A DNA stretch of 64,000 nt from JAEUIV01 sp033763795. Lineage in GTDB: Bacteria; Planctomycetota; Phycisphaerae; Phycisphaerales; UBA1924. The notes under the pieces are model-generated. The model was not told where the DNA came from. It saw only the letters and a list, made by a program, of their open reading frames with translations, and ran no database searches. Of this stretch, positions 7,412-19,144 are shown piece by piece. Positions within the stretch are counted from its first letter, which is position 1; every line of letters begins with the position of its first letter. The translations under genes were made by a program, and so were the position numbers. The stretch is from positions 1 to 64,000 of the forward strand of contig JANRJV010000016.1 of NCBI GenBank assembly GCA_033763795.1, in the 5' to 3' direction.

Positions 7412-8224
7412 TCAGTTCTTGGTCGCCGCTTCCTGGGCCCGCTTGTAGCTCTCGGCCACGGCCTTGTAGTGCGGCACCAGCTGCCCGTAGATCTCGCCCC
7501 ACTGGGCGGCGTCGGGGCGGTTCCACGTCCGCTGGAACTCGCACAGCACCGCGTTGGTGCTCACGGGCACGATCCCCGCCGCCGTGAGCCGCGCGATCGT
7601 CGTCTGCGAGGCCATCACGCTCGGATCGCCCGAAGCGTCGGTGACGAAGTACACCCTGTACCCGTCGGCCTGCGCCTGCAGCGCGGGGAAGGCCACGCAC
7701 ACGCTCGTCCACACGCCGGCGATCACCAGCGTCTTGCGGCCGGTCGCTTCGACCGCCTTCACGAAGTCGGCGTTGTCCCACGCGCTGATCTCGCCCTTGC
7801 GGGGCACATACGTCGCGTAGCTCTTGAACGCGTCCAACTCGTCCATCAGCGGACCGTTCGGACCGTTGGGCTCGGAAGCCGTGTAGATGATCGGCGCCTT
7901 GCCGAGCCGCGCGATGTTCGCCAGCGCGACGGTGTTGCTCCGCAGCTCGGCCACGGGCACGTCCTTCACGGTCTGGAACAGCCCCGTCTGATGGTCCAGC
8001 AGGAGAATCGCCGTGTCGTTCGGATCGAACAGCACCTTCGAGGCGGCGGCGCTGGGCTGACGCGACAGCCCCGGGATCTCGCGGGCCGCACCCCGGTCGC
8101 CCCCCGAGCCGGTGCTGTTCTGAGCCGCGGCGTTCGCGCCGCCCAGCGTCGTCACGGCCAGCACGCCCGACAGAGCGCCCAGTGCGAGCAACGGGAAGAT
8201 CGCCGACTTGTTCATCGCGGACAT
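7412..8224 (-). CDS. Exported isochorismatase-family hydrolase (YcaC-like)
   Basis: 270 residues. A cysteine hydrolase fold begins near residue 66: D77 in LLLDHQTGLF, K143 in PRKGEISAW and nucleophile C176 in GVWTSVCVAF form the catalytic triad, and the cis-peptide and helix segments follow. The sequence is closest in feel to YcaC-related hydrolases of unknown substrate. Unusually, a hydrophobic N-terminal segment (SAIFPLLALGALSGVLAV, then GANAAAQ) forms a Sec signal peptide, placing the enzyme outside the cytoplasm. ATG at 8224 has AGGAG 8 nt upstream; a TTG two codons earlier is less likely. It lies 124 bp before the amidohydrolase on the same strand and may share its transcript. Confidence 0.87.
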   Translation of the reverse strand: MSAMNKSAIFPLLALGALSGVLAVTTLGGANAAAQNSTGSGGDRGAAREIPGLSRQPSAAASKVLFDPNDTAILLLDHQTGLFQTVKDVPVAELRSNTVALANIARLGKAPIIYTASEPNGPNGPLMDELDAFKSYATYVPRKGEISAWDNADFVKAVEATGRKTLVIAGVWTSVCVAFPALQAQADGYRVYFVTDASGDPSVMASQTTIARLTAAGIVPVSTNAVLCEFQRTWNRPDAAQWGEIYGQLVPHYKAVAESYKRAQEAATKN

Positions 8225-8595
8225 GCTCAACTCCTATACGTTCACGCCGATCACCCCGCAGCCGCCGTCCGACACACGTCGAAAGATGCGGCGTTGGAGG
8301 CTTTCAAATTCAAATGCATGGTGCGGCTTCAGCGGACACGGCTCCGGGGATTCAACCCGCGTCAGAACCGGGGTTCGCGGCTCCGTCGCGGCATAGTACT
8401 TCGTTTGGTCATCCGTGACTTGCAGCCAACGCTCAACGCACTGCTCGAGCCGCAAGCACAGGATGGTGATGCAAAGACACGGGCGCGCCGGGTCGCTGAA
8501 GTCATAGGCCTCGCGCGTGCTTTGTCTTCTCCCCTATAGGCGATGTGGCACGGACGCGCATCATCGCGCCCTGCGCTCATCGGCTCGCCGACTCG
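8225..8595. other. Intergenic stretch, slightly lower GC
   Basis: 371 bp between the exported isochorismatase and the antiporter. It is visibly less GC-rich than its neighbours. Short minus-strand frames cross it, one ending 10 nt before the isochorismatase start, but none has a ribosome site or a recognisable family. It presumably holds the isochorismatase promoter; I cannot place one with confidence. Confidence 0.5.
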
Positions 8596-10086
8596 CTAGC
8601 TCACCGGCGCTCCCAGCAGCAACCCGATCCGCGGCTCGTCGCCGGGTCGGCAGAACACGTACACGTGGTCGCCCGGCTCCAGCACCGTGTACCCGCGGGC
8701 CGCCATGACCTCTTCCCCGCGCACCACCATGATCGCCGCCGCCTCATCCGGGAACCGGATCTGCGACAGCGGCACGCCGCACGCCGCAACGTCCGCCTGC
8801 ACGTGATACACGTGGATCTCGCCGTTCAGAGGCCTCAGGCTGTGCAGCTCCAGCGCCGCCGCCGGCCGCGCCGGCTCCGGGTCGTCAAGACCCAGCCGCC
8901 GCGTCAGCGGAACGATGCTCATCCCGGGTATCAGCGCGCTCACAACCACGATGAAGAACACGATGTGGAACGTGCGCTCCGCGCCGGGAATCTGCGCCAG
9001 AACCGGGAACGTCGCCAGAATGATCGGCACCGCCCCGCGGATGCCGACCCACGACACGTACCCGATCTCGCGGCGCGCCCACCCGAAAGGCAGCAGGCAC
9101 GCCACGGCCGCAACCGGCCGCGCCACCAGCGCCAGCGCCAGCCCCAGCCCCAGACCGATCCCCGCCACCGGCCACAGCTGACTCGGGAACACCAGCAGGC
9201 CCAGCATCAGGAACATCGTCACCTGGCTCATCCACGCGACCGCGTCGTGCACACGCGTCAGGCCGGCCCGGAACGGCAGCTGCCCGTTGCCCAGCACCGC
9301 CCCCGCCGCGAACACCGCCAAAAACCCGCTCCCCAGCGCCAGCGTCGCTAGCCCGAACGCCGCGAACGCTGACGCAAGAGTCACCACCGGGTACAGCCCC
9401 ACGGTCGTCAGCCGCACCGACTGCAGCACACGCCGCGTCACAAGCCCCACGGCGATACCCACCCCCGTCCCGATCGCCAGCTGCAGCGGCACGTCGACCA
9501 GCAGCGAAAGCCAGAAACTCCCGCCCGCCGATCCGCCGCTCAGCGCGTCCACAACCCCGACCGTCAGAATGACCGCCATGGGGTCGTTCACGCACGACTC
9601 AACCTCCAGCGTCGATCGCACCTTCTCCCGGACACGCAGGCTCCCGCCCCGCAGCACCGCGAACACCGCCGCCGCATCCGTCGACGACACGATCGCGCCG
9701 ATCAGCACCGCCTCGCTCCACCGCAGCCCCATCGCCCGGCCCAGCACCGCCAACACCCCCGCCGTCACGAGCACCCCCAGCGTCGCGAGAAGCCCGGCCG
9801 GCGCGGCGCTCTTGCGGATCGAGCGCGCCGTCGTGTTCAGCCCGCCGTCGAACAGGATCAGGACCAGCGCCACCGTCCCGAGCCGGAACGCCACCTCGTA
9901 GTTGTCGAACGCAACGCCCCCCAGCCCCTCCGAGCCGCCCAGCATCCCAAGCCCGAGGAACAGCAGCACCGTCGGGATGCCCACGCGGTCGAGCGTGCGC
10001 GTGAACAGCACGCTGAACGCCATCAGCAGGCCGAACACGGTCAGGAAGACAGCCGTGGCGTGAGGTTCGGTAAGGGCGAGCGGCAT
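8596..10086 (-). CDS. Potassium/proton antiporter (CPA1, NhaP2/CvrA-like)
   Basis: 496-residue inner-membrane cation/proton antiporter. About 12 hydrophobic segments span residues 10-395; within them ILFDGGLN (77-84), SSTDAA (134-139) and the acidic ESCVNDP motif (163-169) are the ion-binding landmarks of CPA1 exchangers. After the membrane part, residues 410-490 form a soluble regulatory domain of the TrkA-C (RCK_C) type (GVPLSQIRFPDEAAAIMVVR, then YTVLEPGDHVYVF), which separates NhaP2-like potassium antiporters from plain sodium exchangers. It would expel K+ or Na+ for pH and volume control. Flanked by the two isochorismatase genes. An AATAAT hexamer 9 nt before the ATG hints at a very short leader. 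Confidence 0.9.
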   Translation of the reverse strand: MPLALTEPHATAVFLTVFGLLMAFSVLFTRTLDRVGIPTVLLFLGLGMLGGSEGLGGVAFDNYEVAFRLGTVALVLILFDGGLNTTARSIRKSAAPAGLLATLGVLVTAGVLAVLGRAMGLRWSEAVLIGAIVSSTDAAAVFAVLRGGSLRVREKVRSTLEVESCVNDPMAVILTVGVVDALSGGSAGGSFWLSLLVDVPLQLAIGTGVGIAVGLVTRRVLQSVRLTTVGLYPVVTLASAFAAFGLATLALGSGFLAVFAAGAVLGNGQLPFRAGLTRVHDAVAWMSQVTMFLMLGLLVFPSQLWPVAGIGLGLGLALALVARPVAAVACLLPFGWARREIGYVSWVGIRGAVPIILATFPVLAQIPGAERTFHIVFFIVVVSALIPGMSIVPLTRRLGLDDPEPARPAAALELHSLRPLNGEIHVYHVQADVAACGVPLSQIRFPDEAAAIMVVRGEEVMAARGYTVLEPGDHVYVFCRPGDEPRIGLLLGAPVS

Positions 10087-10161
10087 GCGTCACGGATTAT
10101 TGCCGCGCCGAAGGCGCCTCTCACCGCACAATCCCTCGCGGCTCCGCGTCCGTCCGCCGAG

Positions 10162-10755
10162 TCACCTCTTGACCGGCGGCAGCACCTCGGTGAAGAGCAG
10201 CTCGATGAGCTTCGCCCCGTGGGGAGTGCTCCAGTCCTGCGCCAGCTCGGCAATGAGCGTGTTCGTCGCCGTCAGCACCACCCCTCCCCGCTCCATCCGC
10301 CGCCGCGACATGTCCTCACTCAGCTCGAACGGAGAGCCCGACGCGTCCATCACCGCCTGCACGTTGAACCCCTCAGCGACCGCGCTCAGCGACGGATACA
10401 CCAGGCACACGTCCGTCGTCACGCCCGCCATCACAAGATTGCGCCGTCCCGTCGACAGGACCGCCTCCCGGAACCGCGCGTCCGCCCACGCGTTGACGAT
10501 GCCCGCCCGCTTGACCCGCCGCTCAAACTCCTTGGGAAGAATGGCCGCCAGCTCCGGCAGCAGCGGGCCCTGCACCCGCTCCTCCTGCGAGCTCGTCAGC
10601 ACCACCGGCATCCCCAGGATCACCGCCGCCTTCGCCAGCGCGAGCGCGTTCCGGCGTGCCACATCCATCGGGATGTTCTTGATGAGCTGCATCGTGCCCA
10701 CCTGGTGATCGATGAGCAGCAGAGCCGAATCGGAAGCCGTGAACGCGCTGACCAT
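10162..10755 (-). CDS. Cytoplasmic isochorismatase-family hydrolase (YcaC-like)
   Basis: 197-residue cysteine hydrolase: D16 in LLLIDHQVG, a basic residue near K82 before GIVNAW, and nucleophile C117 in GVTTDVCLVYPSL. It is recognisably related to the exported protein at 7412-8224 (shared DHQxG, NALALA, TDVCL/TSVCV and DASG segments) but lacks a signal peptide. The substrate is unknown; YcaC relatives are not proven isochorismatases. The ATG at 10755 is chosen over ATGs further upstream because AAGGAG sits 9 nt before it. The antiporter follows 75 bp downstream on the same strand. Confidence 0.9.
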   Translation of the reverse strand: MVSAFTASDSALLLIDHQVGTMQLIKNIPMDVARRNALALAKAAVILGMPVVLTSSQEERVQGPLLPELAAILPKEFERRVKRAGIVNAWADARFREAVLSTGRRNLVMAGVTTDVCLVYPSLSAVAEGFNVQAVMDASGSPFELSEDMSRRRMERGGVVLTATNTLIAELAQDWSTPHGAKLIELLFTEVLPPVKR

Positions 10756-10881
10756 GCGAGAGAACTCCTTCATGAAGGTCGTCCTGCCGCCCGGCGACGC
10801 ACACACTCCGCCGGGGCGATGGACCGGCACAATAGCCGCCGCAATCCCGGGCCCGATGTGGGGAGACCGCTCGCCGCTCGA

Positions 10882-13212
10882 TCAAGATCGGCCCGCCCCG
10901 CGGCCCTCATCCGTCCGCAGCGCCGACCGCAGCCTCAGGCTGTTCATCACCACGCTCACGCTGCTCAGCGCCATCGCCGCGCTCGCCACCATCGGCGAGA
11001 GCAGCCATCCCGTCAGCGGATACAGCGCGCCCGCCGCCAGCGGGACGCTCGCCGTGTTGTACGCGAACGCCCAGAAGAGATTCTGGCGGATCGTGCGCAT
11101 CGTCGCCCGCGACAGCTCGATCGCCTCAGCCACGGCCCGCAGATCGCCCCGCATCAGCGTCATGTCCGCGGACTCGACCGCCACGTCCGTCCCGCCGCCC
11201 ACCGCCATGCCCACGTCCGCCAGCACCAGCGCCGGCGCATCGTTGATCCCGTCGCCCACCATCGCCACGACATGCCCCTCGCTCTGCAGCCCGGCCACCG
11301 TCTCCACCTTCCCCGCGGGCATCACCTCCGCCTCGACCTCGTAGATCCCCACCTGCGCCGCGATCGACCGCGCCGTCCTGCTGTTGTCGCCGGTCAGCAT
11401 GATCACCCGCAGCCCCAGCCCGCGCAGCCGCTCGACCGCTTCCCGCGACGTGGGCTTCACCGGGTCCCGCACGCCCACGAGCCCCACAACCCGCCCGTCG
11501 ACCGCCGTCAGCATCGCGGTGCATCCCTGCTCTTCCAGCCGCCGGACGTCCGCCCCGAGCGCTACCGCGACCCCGCGCTCCATCATCAGGCCGGCCGAGC
11601 CCACCAGCACCGCACGCCCCTCGACTCGCGCCTCGACTCCGCGCCCCACCACCGCGCGGAATCCCTCCGCCTCCGCCGGCATCAGCCCGCGAGCCGCCGC
11701 CGCACGCACGATCGCCGCCCCCAGCGGATGCTCGCTGTGCCGCTCGGCCCCGGCCGCCACACGCAGCACCTCCGCCTCCGAAACGCCCGCCTCCGCGATC
11801 ACATCCGTGACCTCGGGCCGCCCCTGCGTGATCGTGCCCGTCTTGTCCAGCACCACAGCCGTCACCTTATGAGCGCCCTCCAGCGAAGCCCCGCTGCGGA
11901 TCAGGATCCCCCGCTCGGCGCCCCGCCCCGTGCCCACCATGATCGCCGTCGGCGTGGCCAGGCCCAGCGCACAAGGGCACGCGATGATCAGCACCGACAC
12001 CGACGTCGCCAGCGCCATGCTCAGCCGCTCGTCCCCGGGCGCGAGCGTCCACCACACCCCGAACGTCAGCGCCGCCAGCGCCAGAACCACCGGAACGAAC
12101 ACCCCGCTCACGCGGTCCGCGAGCCGCGCGATCGGCGCCTTGCTCCCCTGCGCCTCGCGCACCAGTCGGACGATCTGCTGCAGCGTCGTGCTCGCACCGA
12201 CCCGCGTCGCCACGATCCGCAGCGACCCGTTCGTGTTGATCGTGCCCGCGAAGACCTCGGCGTCCGCCGCCTTGTGGACCGGCACGCTCTCGCCCGTCAG
12301 CATCGATTCGTCCACGGCGGACCCGCCGCCCTCTACGCGGCCGTCGATCGGAACGCGCTCGCCGGGCCTCACGATCACGACATCGCCCACGCCCACCCGC
12401 TCGACGGGCACATCGCGCTCGCCCCCCGCCCCGACCACGCGCGCCATGCGCGGCTGCAGCTCCACCAGCCTCCCGATCGCAGCCGTCGCCCGGCCCGTCG
12501 CCCGCGCTTCCAGCAGCCGCCCCAGCAGGATCAGCACGATGATCACCGCCGCCGCCTCGAAATACACCGGCGCGCCCGCTCCCGCGTGATGCGCTCCGGA
12601 CGCCGCGTGCGCCACCCCGCCCGCGAAGTACCCGGGCCAGATCGTCGCCGCCGCCGAGTACCCCCACGCCGCTCCCGCGCCCAGCGCAACGAGCGAATCC
12701 ATCGTCGCCGACCCGTGCCGCAGCGCGGCCAGCGACGACCGGAAGAACCCGCTCCCGCACCAGAACACCACGGGCGTCGCCAGCAGCATCTGGACCCAGT
12801 TGCTCCACCGGCCCTCCGGCGCGTCGATCGTTCCGTGCGACATCGCCATCACGAACACCGGCAGCGTCAGCACCGCCCCCACGAAAAGCTTGACCCGCAG
12901 CCGCCGCGCACGCGCCGACTCCAGAGCAGTGGGGGAGCCATCACCAGCGCCCGTCGCCCCCGCACCGGGCGCGGCAACCTCGTACCCCGCCTCCGCGACC
13001 GCCCGTGCCAGCCCCGCACGGCCGATCGCGTCCGGATCGAACACCACCGTCGCGATCTTCGTCGCGAAGTTCACGCTCGCCGACGTCACGCCGGCCTGAC
13101 GGCGCAGCCGCGACTCCACCCGCCCGGCGCACGCAGCGCACGTCATCCCCTCGATCGGCAGGTCGACCCGCCGAGCCCGGCCGTCCGCACTCGCCTGTTC
13201 ATCCGCCGTCAC
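10882..13212 (-). CDS. copA: Copper-translocating P1B-type ATPase
   Basis: 776-residue heavy-metal pump that exports Cu(I) from the cytoplasm at the cost of ATP. In order: an HMA domain with GMTCAAC (C25, C28); TM segments; a His-rich loop near 201-215; the actuator TGES (306-309); the membrane CPC metal site (412-414); phosphorylation motif DKTGT (456-460); the HP dipeptide near 495; GDGINDAP (653-660); and a final TM pair with YN (718-719) and MxxSS, residues diagnostic for Cu(I) specificity. The start is taken as the GTG at 13212; the frame stays open upstream to a TTG at 13257 and no ribosome site decides between them. No CueR or CsoR regulator is adjacent. Confidence 0.93.
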   Translation of the reverse strand: MTADEQASADGRARRVDLPIEGMTCAACAGRVESRLRRQAGVTSASVNFATKIATVVFDPDAIGRAGLARAVAEAGYEVAAPGAGATGAGDGSPTALESARARRLRVKLFVGAVLTLPVFVMAMSHGTIDAPEGRWSNWVQMLLATPVVFWCGSGFFRSSLAALRHGSATMDSLVALGAGAAWGYSAAATIWPGYFAGGVAHAASGAHHAGAGAPVYFEAAAVIIVLILLGRLLEARATGRATAAIGRLVELQPRMARVVGAGGERDVPVERVGVGDVVIVRPGERVPIDGRVEGGGSAVDESMLTGESVPVHKAADAEVFAGTINTNGSLRIVATRVGASTTLQQIVRLVREAQGSKAPIARLADRVSGVFVPVVLALAALTFGVWWTLAPGDERLSMALATSVSVLIIACPCALGLATPTAIMVGTGRGAERGILIRSGASLEGAHKVTAVVLDKTGTITQGRPEVTDVIAEAGVSEAEVLRVAAGAERHSEHPLGAAIVRAAAARGLMPAEAEGFRAVVGRGVEARVEGRAVLVGSAGLMMERGVAVALGADVRRLEEQGCTAMLTAVDGRVVGLVGVRDPVKPTSREAVERLRGLGLRVIMLTGDNSRTARSIAAQVGIYEVEAEVMPAGKVETVAGLQSEGHVVAMVGDGINDAPALVLADVGMAVGGGTDVAVESADMTLMRGDLRAVAEAIELSRATMRTIRQNLFWAFAYNTASVPLAAGALYPLTGWLLSPMVASAAMALSSVSVVMNSLRLRSALRTDEGRGAGRS

Positions 13213-13294
13213 GTGGCATCGCGTCCATCCCCCGCCGTCGCCGGCCCCGGGACGCAATGCTACGCACGCTGAGCGCGACGGCCCGTAACGCCCT

Positions 13295-13777
13295 TCAGCG
13301 CACCCGGCGGTACACCGCGCTCATGAACTGCTGCCAGCCCCCCGCCCCGTCGGGCGCAAATGAGGTCAGCGTGCGATGGTCGGCGTCGTGCACCGTGATC
13401 ACGTCGCGATACGTCGTCATCTTCGTCGGATCGGTGAAACTCGGGCCGGTCGCTTCCAGCGGCAGCGTCTTGCCGTCGCGATCCATCGACCCTTCGTACA
13501 CGAACATGAACGCCATGGGCGAGCCGATCCACGTCCCCACAAACTTCTTCTTCAGGGGGTCGTACCCCAGCGTCATGATGCTGGTCATCGGGCCGCCGCC
13601 CGGCATCTCGCCCTGGCCTTCCGCGACGATCCACAGATCGCCGACCGCCCGCACCTTTTCAGTGCCGCGTGACGTCAACGGCTCCGCGCCCGGACCCATC
13701 ACGCATGAACTCTCCATCGTCCACTCGCCGACCAGACGCCTCAGCCAGTGATGTTCCTGCGTTGGTTCGCTCTGCAC
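13295..13777 (-). CDS. DUF1579 family protein
   Basis: 160 residues with the DUF1579 pattern: HHWLRRLVGEWTMESSC at the start, GDLWIVAEGQGEM, MTLGYDPLKKKFVGTWIGS and a closing DADHRTLTSFAPDG. The family forms small beta-barrel, lipocalin-like proteins of unknown function, frequent in Planctomycetota, Acidobacteria and Bacteroidetes. It starts at a GTG with AAGGAG 9 nt upstream. There is no signal peptide. The 39-residue membrane protein lies directly upstream on the same strand, 38 bp away, so they may be co-transcribed. Confidence 0.87.
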   Translation of the reverse strand: MQSEPTQEHHWLRRLVGEWTMESSCVMGPGAEPLTSRGTEKVRAVGDLWIVAEGQGEMPGGGPMTSIMTLGYDPLKKKFVGTWIGSPMAFMFVYEGSMDRDGKTLPLEATGPSFTDPTKMTTYRDVITVHDADHRTLTSFAPDGAGGWQQFMSAVYRRVR

Positions 13778-13815
13778 GCTTCCCTACTCCTTAGAGAGAC
13801 GCGCAGCCGCACGCC

Positions 13816-13935
13816 TCAACGGAAAAAGATACCCAGCAGGAAGTAGGCAAGCACGAAAATCAAGATCGTGCCCAGGATCCCGCCGCCCCATTTCCAAGCC
13901 GCCGCCCCCGCCAGTGCGCCTCGAATCAGTCCCAT
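13816..13935 (-). CDS. 39-residue membrane miniprotein
   Basis: A very short gene with a perfect AAGGAG ribosome site 7 nt before its ATG. The product starts MGLIRGALAGAAAWKWGGG and continues with one hydrophobic helix (ILGTILIFVLAYFLLGIFF) ending in Arg. Alternating Gly and Ala, the WKWGGG turn and a single transmembrane span resemble tiny conserved hypothetical proteins seen in many bacteria, for which I know no function. The ribosome site, coding composition and position ahead of the DUF1579 gene argue that it is real; an inverted repeat just upstream may regulate it. Confidence 0.68.
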   Translation of the reverse strand: MGLIRGALAGAAAWKWGGGILGTILIFVLAYFLLGIFFR

Positions 13936-13948
13936 GTGCTCGCTCCTT

Positions 13949-13967
13949 GCGCGTCCGTTGGACGCGC
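13949..13967. repeat. Perfect inverted repeat before the miniprotein
   Basis: GCGCGTCC, a 3-nt spacer and GGACGCGC, ending just before the AAGGAG site of the 39-residue gene. It could be an operator or an mRNA hairpin that hides or stabilises the ribosome site. Confidence 0.5.
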
Positions 13968-14047
13968 GAGAACAGCATGGACCAGCCAGCCCCGGCCCGC
14001 GGTGAACCTCTCGTGAATCCCTCTTTATCCGCTCGGTGCGGCCCGCC

Positions 14048-15499
14048 TCAGCCCATGTGCCGCACGACCTCCCCCGCGAACTCCGAGCACTTGACCTTCC
14101 GCACCTGCGTGTCGCCCTCGGCCTTCATCAGCCGCTCGAAGTCGTACGTCACGGTCTTGGCCCCGATCGCCCCGTCCATCCCCTTGATGATCAGGTCCGC
14201 GGCCTCGATCCACCCCATGTAGCGCAGCATCATCTCGCCCGACAGGATGACCGATCCGGGGTTCACCTGGTCGAGGTTCGCGTACTTGGGGGCCGTGCCG
14301 TGCGTCGCCTCGAAGATCGCGTGCCCGCTGACATAGTTGATGTTGGCCCCCGGCGCGATGCCGATGCCCCCGACCTGCGCCGCCAGCGCGTCGCTCAGGT
14401 AGTCCCCGTTGAGGTTCAGCGTCGCGATGACATCGAACTCCCTGGGCCGCGTCAGCACCTGCTGCAGCGTGATGTCCGCGATCGAATCCTTGACGAGCAG
14501 CTTGCTCTTCCACTTGCCCCCTCCGTGCGTGCTCCCGATCTTCGCGAGCACCTGCTCGACTTCCTTGACGATCTTGCCGCGCTGCTCGGGGGTCATCATG
14601 TCGAAGCCCGGATCGATCATCCGCGCGTTGGCCTCCGCGCTCAGCCCCGCGTTGGCCTCGACGTTGCCCAGGATCCAGCTCTCGCGCTCCGTGACCACGT
14701 GCTCACGGAAGTTCTCGCGGGCCAGCGCGTACCCCCAGTCCTTGAACGCCCCCTCCGTGTACTTCATGATGTTGCCCTTGTGCACGAGCGTGAGCGAGCG
14801 CCGCTTCTCGCGCAGCGCATACTCAAGGGCCGCCCAGACCAGCCGCTCCGACCCCGCCCGGCTCACGGGCTTGATGCCCACGCCCACCTCGGGCGTCGCG
14901 TACATCTCGGGATGCCCGATCGCCGCGCCCCACTCCCGCCCGCGCGCCCCGCTCCCGAAACGGATCTTCGAGAACTCCTTGGGAAGCTTCTCCGCCAGCG
15001 CCTCCAGGATCAACTTCGCCTCTGCCGAGCCCGCGGCGAAATCGATCCCCGCGTAGATGTCCTCCGTGTTCTCCCGGAAGATCACCATGTCGCAGTCGCC
15101 GGGACGCTTCACGGGGCTGGGAACCCCCTTGAACCACCGCACCGGCCGCAGGCACACGTACAGGTCCAGCCGCTGCCGGAGCTCGACGTTCAGAGAACGG
15201 ATGCCCCCGCCCGTCGGCGTGGTCAGCGGCCCCTTGATCCCCACCAGGTGCGTCCGGAACGCGTCCAGCGTCGCATCGGGCAGCCAGCTCCCCGTCGCGT
15301 TGAACGACTTCTCCCCCGCGAGCACCTCGTGCCAGTGGATCCGCCTCTTCCCGCCGTACGCCTTCGCGACCGCCGCGTCCATCACACGCACCGACGCGCG
15401 CCAGATGTCAGGCCCCGTGCCGTCCCCCTCGATGAACGGGATCACGGGCTCATCGGGGACGTTCAGCCGGCCACCGGCCATCGAGATCAAGCCAGGCAT
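14048..15499 (-). CDS. icd: Isocitrate dehydrogenase (NADP+)
   Basis: TCA-cycle enzyme: isocitrate + NADP+ gives 2-oxoglutarate, CO2 and NADPH. The 483-residue product shows IEGDGTGPDIW (23-33), the isocitrate-binding SLNVELRQRLDLY (102-114) with the serine that AceK phosphorylates in enterobacteria, RWFKGVPSPVKRP, FRENTEDIYAG (141-151), the metal/substrate segment KGNIMKYTEGAF and the C-terminal NLNGDYLSDALAAQVGG. Cofactor choice is inferred from overall similarity to bacterial NADP enzymes. The ATG at 15499 has a GGAG 10 nt upstream; another ATG six codons in is possible, and a longer upstream frame would run into the divergent promoter region. A minus-strand TATGCT at 15575-15570 may be its -10. 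Confidence 0.94.
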   Translation of the reverse strand: MPGLISMAGGRLNVPDEPVIPFIEGDGTGPDIWRASVRVMDAAVAKAYGGKRRIHWHEVLAGEKSFNATGSWLPDATLDAFRTHLVGIKGPLTTPTGGGIRSLNVELRQRLDLYVCLRPVRWFKGVPSPVKRPGDCDMVIFRENTEDIYAGIDFAAGSAEAKLILEALAEKLPKEFSKIRFGSGARGREWGAAIGHPEMYATPEVGVGIKPVSRAGSERLVWAALEYALREKRRSLTLVHKGNIMKYTEGAFKDWGYALARENFREHVVTERESWILGNVEANAGLSAEANARMIDPGFDMMTPEQRGKIVKEVEQVLAKIGSTHGGGKWKSKLLVKDSIADITLQQVLTRPREFDVIATLNLNGDYLSDALAAQVGGIGIAPGANINYVSGHAIFEATHGTAPKYANLDQVNPGSVILSGEMMLRYMGWIEAADLIIKGMDGAIGAKTVTYDFERLMKAEGDTQVRKVKCSEFAGEVVRHMG

Positions 15500-15621
15500 G
15501 AGAGATGCTCCGTTGCGGATCGGTGCGGGACTGTCGCGCTCGTCGCTGACGTCGCGAATCGGGGGGACAAGCATACTTCCAACCCCCGTTTCAGGCTGGT
15601 ACCCTCCCCCACACTGTGCCA

Positions 15622-18369
<2,748 letters not shown>

Positions 18370-18470
18370 AGCCCCCGGCCCCGCGCGATGACCTTTATGC
18401 GTCCGCGCCCGCGGTGTCCTCCGCTGCGCCAGCGCCGTCACGCGGCGATAATCTCCAAGCGCGGAGCCCC

Positions 18471-19040
18471 TCAGTCCCCGTGCTTCTGCCGCAGCCGGGG
18501 CGACAGCCGCAGCATCAGGTGCACCCGCTCGAACTCGCGCATCCAGTCCGCCGTCTCCGCCTCGATCTGGTCCTGAGCCACCGGCGCGCCCGGCAGAGGA
18601 CACGACGCCCCAAGCTGCCGTGCCGCCAGCGCCCGGTACCGCGCCAGCGTGCGGTCACCCGCGAGCCCCGCGAACTCGAAATCCTCCGCCATGAACACCG
18701 CCACCGGAACCCGCGACCCGCCGCAGATCCGCAATTGCTCCGCGAACCGGTGCTGCTCATCGCGATCGACGAACCGCAGGTCAACCGCCGGGCCCGCCTC
18801 CGCGATCCGCTGCAGAATCGGGCATTGCTGGGCGCAGTCGCCGCACCACACGCCCGACACCACCAGCACGGGCATCGCTCTCGTGAACGACGCCGCCAGC
18901 GACCGCTGCTCCGCCGTCAACCGCACCTGCTCATGAATCCGCCCCCATGAAGCCTGCTGCGCAGCCGTCCCCGTCGCGACGTACGCGGCATAGTCCCTGC
19001 CCTTCTCGAACGTCGTCCGGAGCGTTTCCGCGGTCATCAT
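18471..19040 (-). CDS. Thioredoxin-family protein with WCGDC motif
   Basis: 189-residue cytoplasmic protein. A helical N-terminal 50 residues precede a thioredoxin fold with VVSGVWCGDCAQQCP (C66, C69, plus a third C73), then the conserved cis-Pro segment SRVPVAVFM. The WCGDC type differs from classic WCGPC thioredoxin and is found in an uncharacterised family, often around 190 residues, that probably acts as a reductase or isomerase. The C-terminal helix holds HLMLRLSPRLRQKHG. Starts at the ATG at 19040, with TACGCT ending 6 nt before it and no ribosome site, suggesting a leaderless mRNA; the next codon is also ATG. Divergent from the SRP RNA. Confidence 0.8.
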   Translation of the reverse strand: MMTAETLRTTFEKGRDYAAYVATGTAAQQASWGRIHEQVRLTAEQRSLAASFTRAMPVLVVSGVWCGDCAQQCPILQRIAEAGPAVDLRFVDRDEQHRFAEQLRICGGSRVPVAVFMAEDFEFAGLAGDRTLARYRALAARQLGASCPLPGAPVAQDQIEAETADWMREFERVHLMLRLSPRLRQKHGD

Positions 19041-19046
19041 GGCCAG

Positions 19047-19052
19047 AGCGTA
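19047..19052 (-). promoter_or_regulatory. -10-like TACGCT before the thioredoxin gene
   Basis: Minus-strand TACGCT followed by six bases and the ATG. No Shine-Dalgarno sequence fits between, which suits leaderless transcription. No -35 is evident. Confidence 0.35.
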
Positions 19053-19132
19053 CGCCGCGGGTCAGCGCCACGCCCGCCCCGCGCAATCGCCCCGCTTCAG
19101 AGTTTCCATCGCCCCGCCGCGCCCTCACCGGT

Positions 19133-19138
19133 TAGAAT
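19133..19138 (+). promoter_or_regulatory. -10 element of the SRP RNA gene
   Basis: TAGAAT, five of six matches to the consensus, ends 6 nt before the deduced 5' end of the SRP RNA, exactly where a -10 should be. No good -35 is visible. Confidence 0.5.
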
Positions 19139-19144
19139 CCCGGA

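Noticed and set aside
8234..8455. A 73-codon minus-strand frame ending just before the exported isochorismatase.
   Set aside because: No ribosome site, mixed composition, no recognisable family; its closeness to the next gene is explained by that gene's own leader.
10060..13272. A 1070-codon plus-strand open frame opposite the copper ATPase.
   Set aside because: Same reason: low-complexity Arg/His/Pro composition opposite an unmistakable P-type ATPase.
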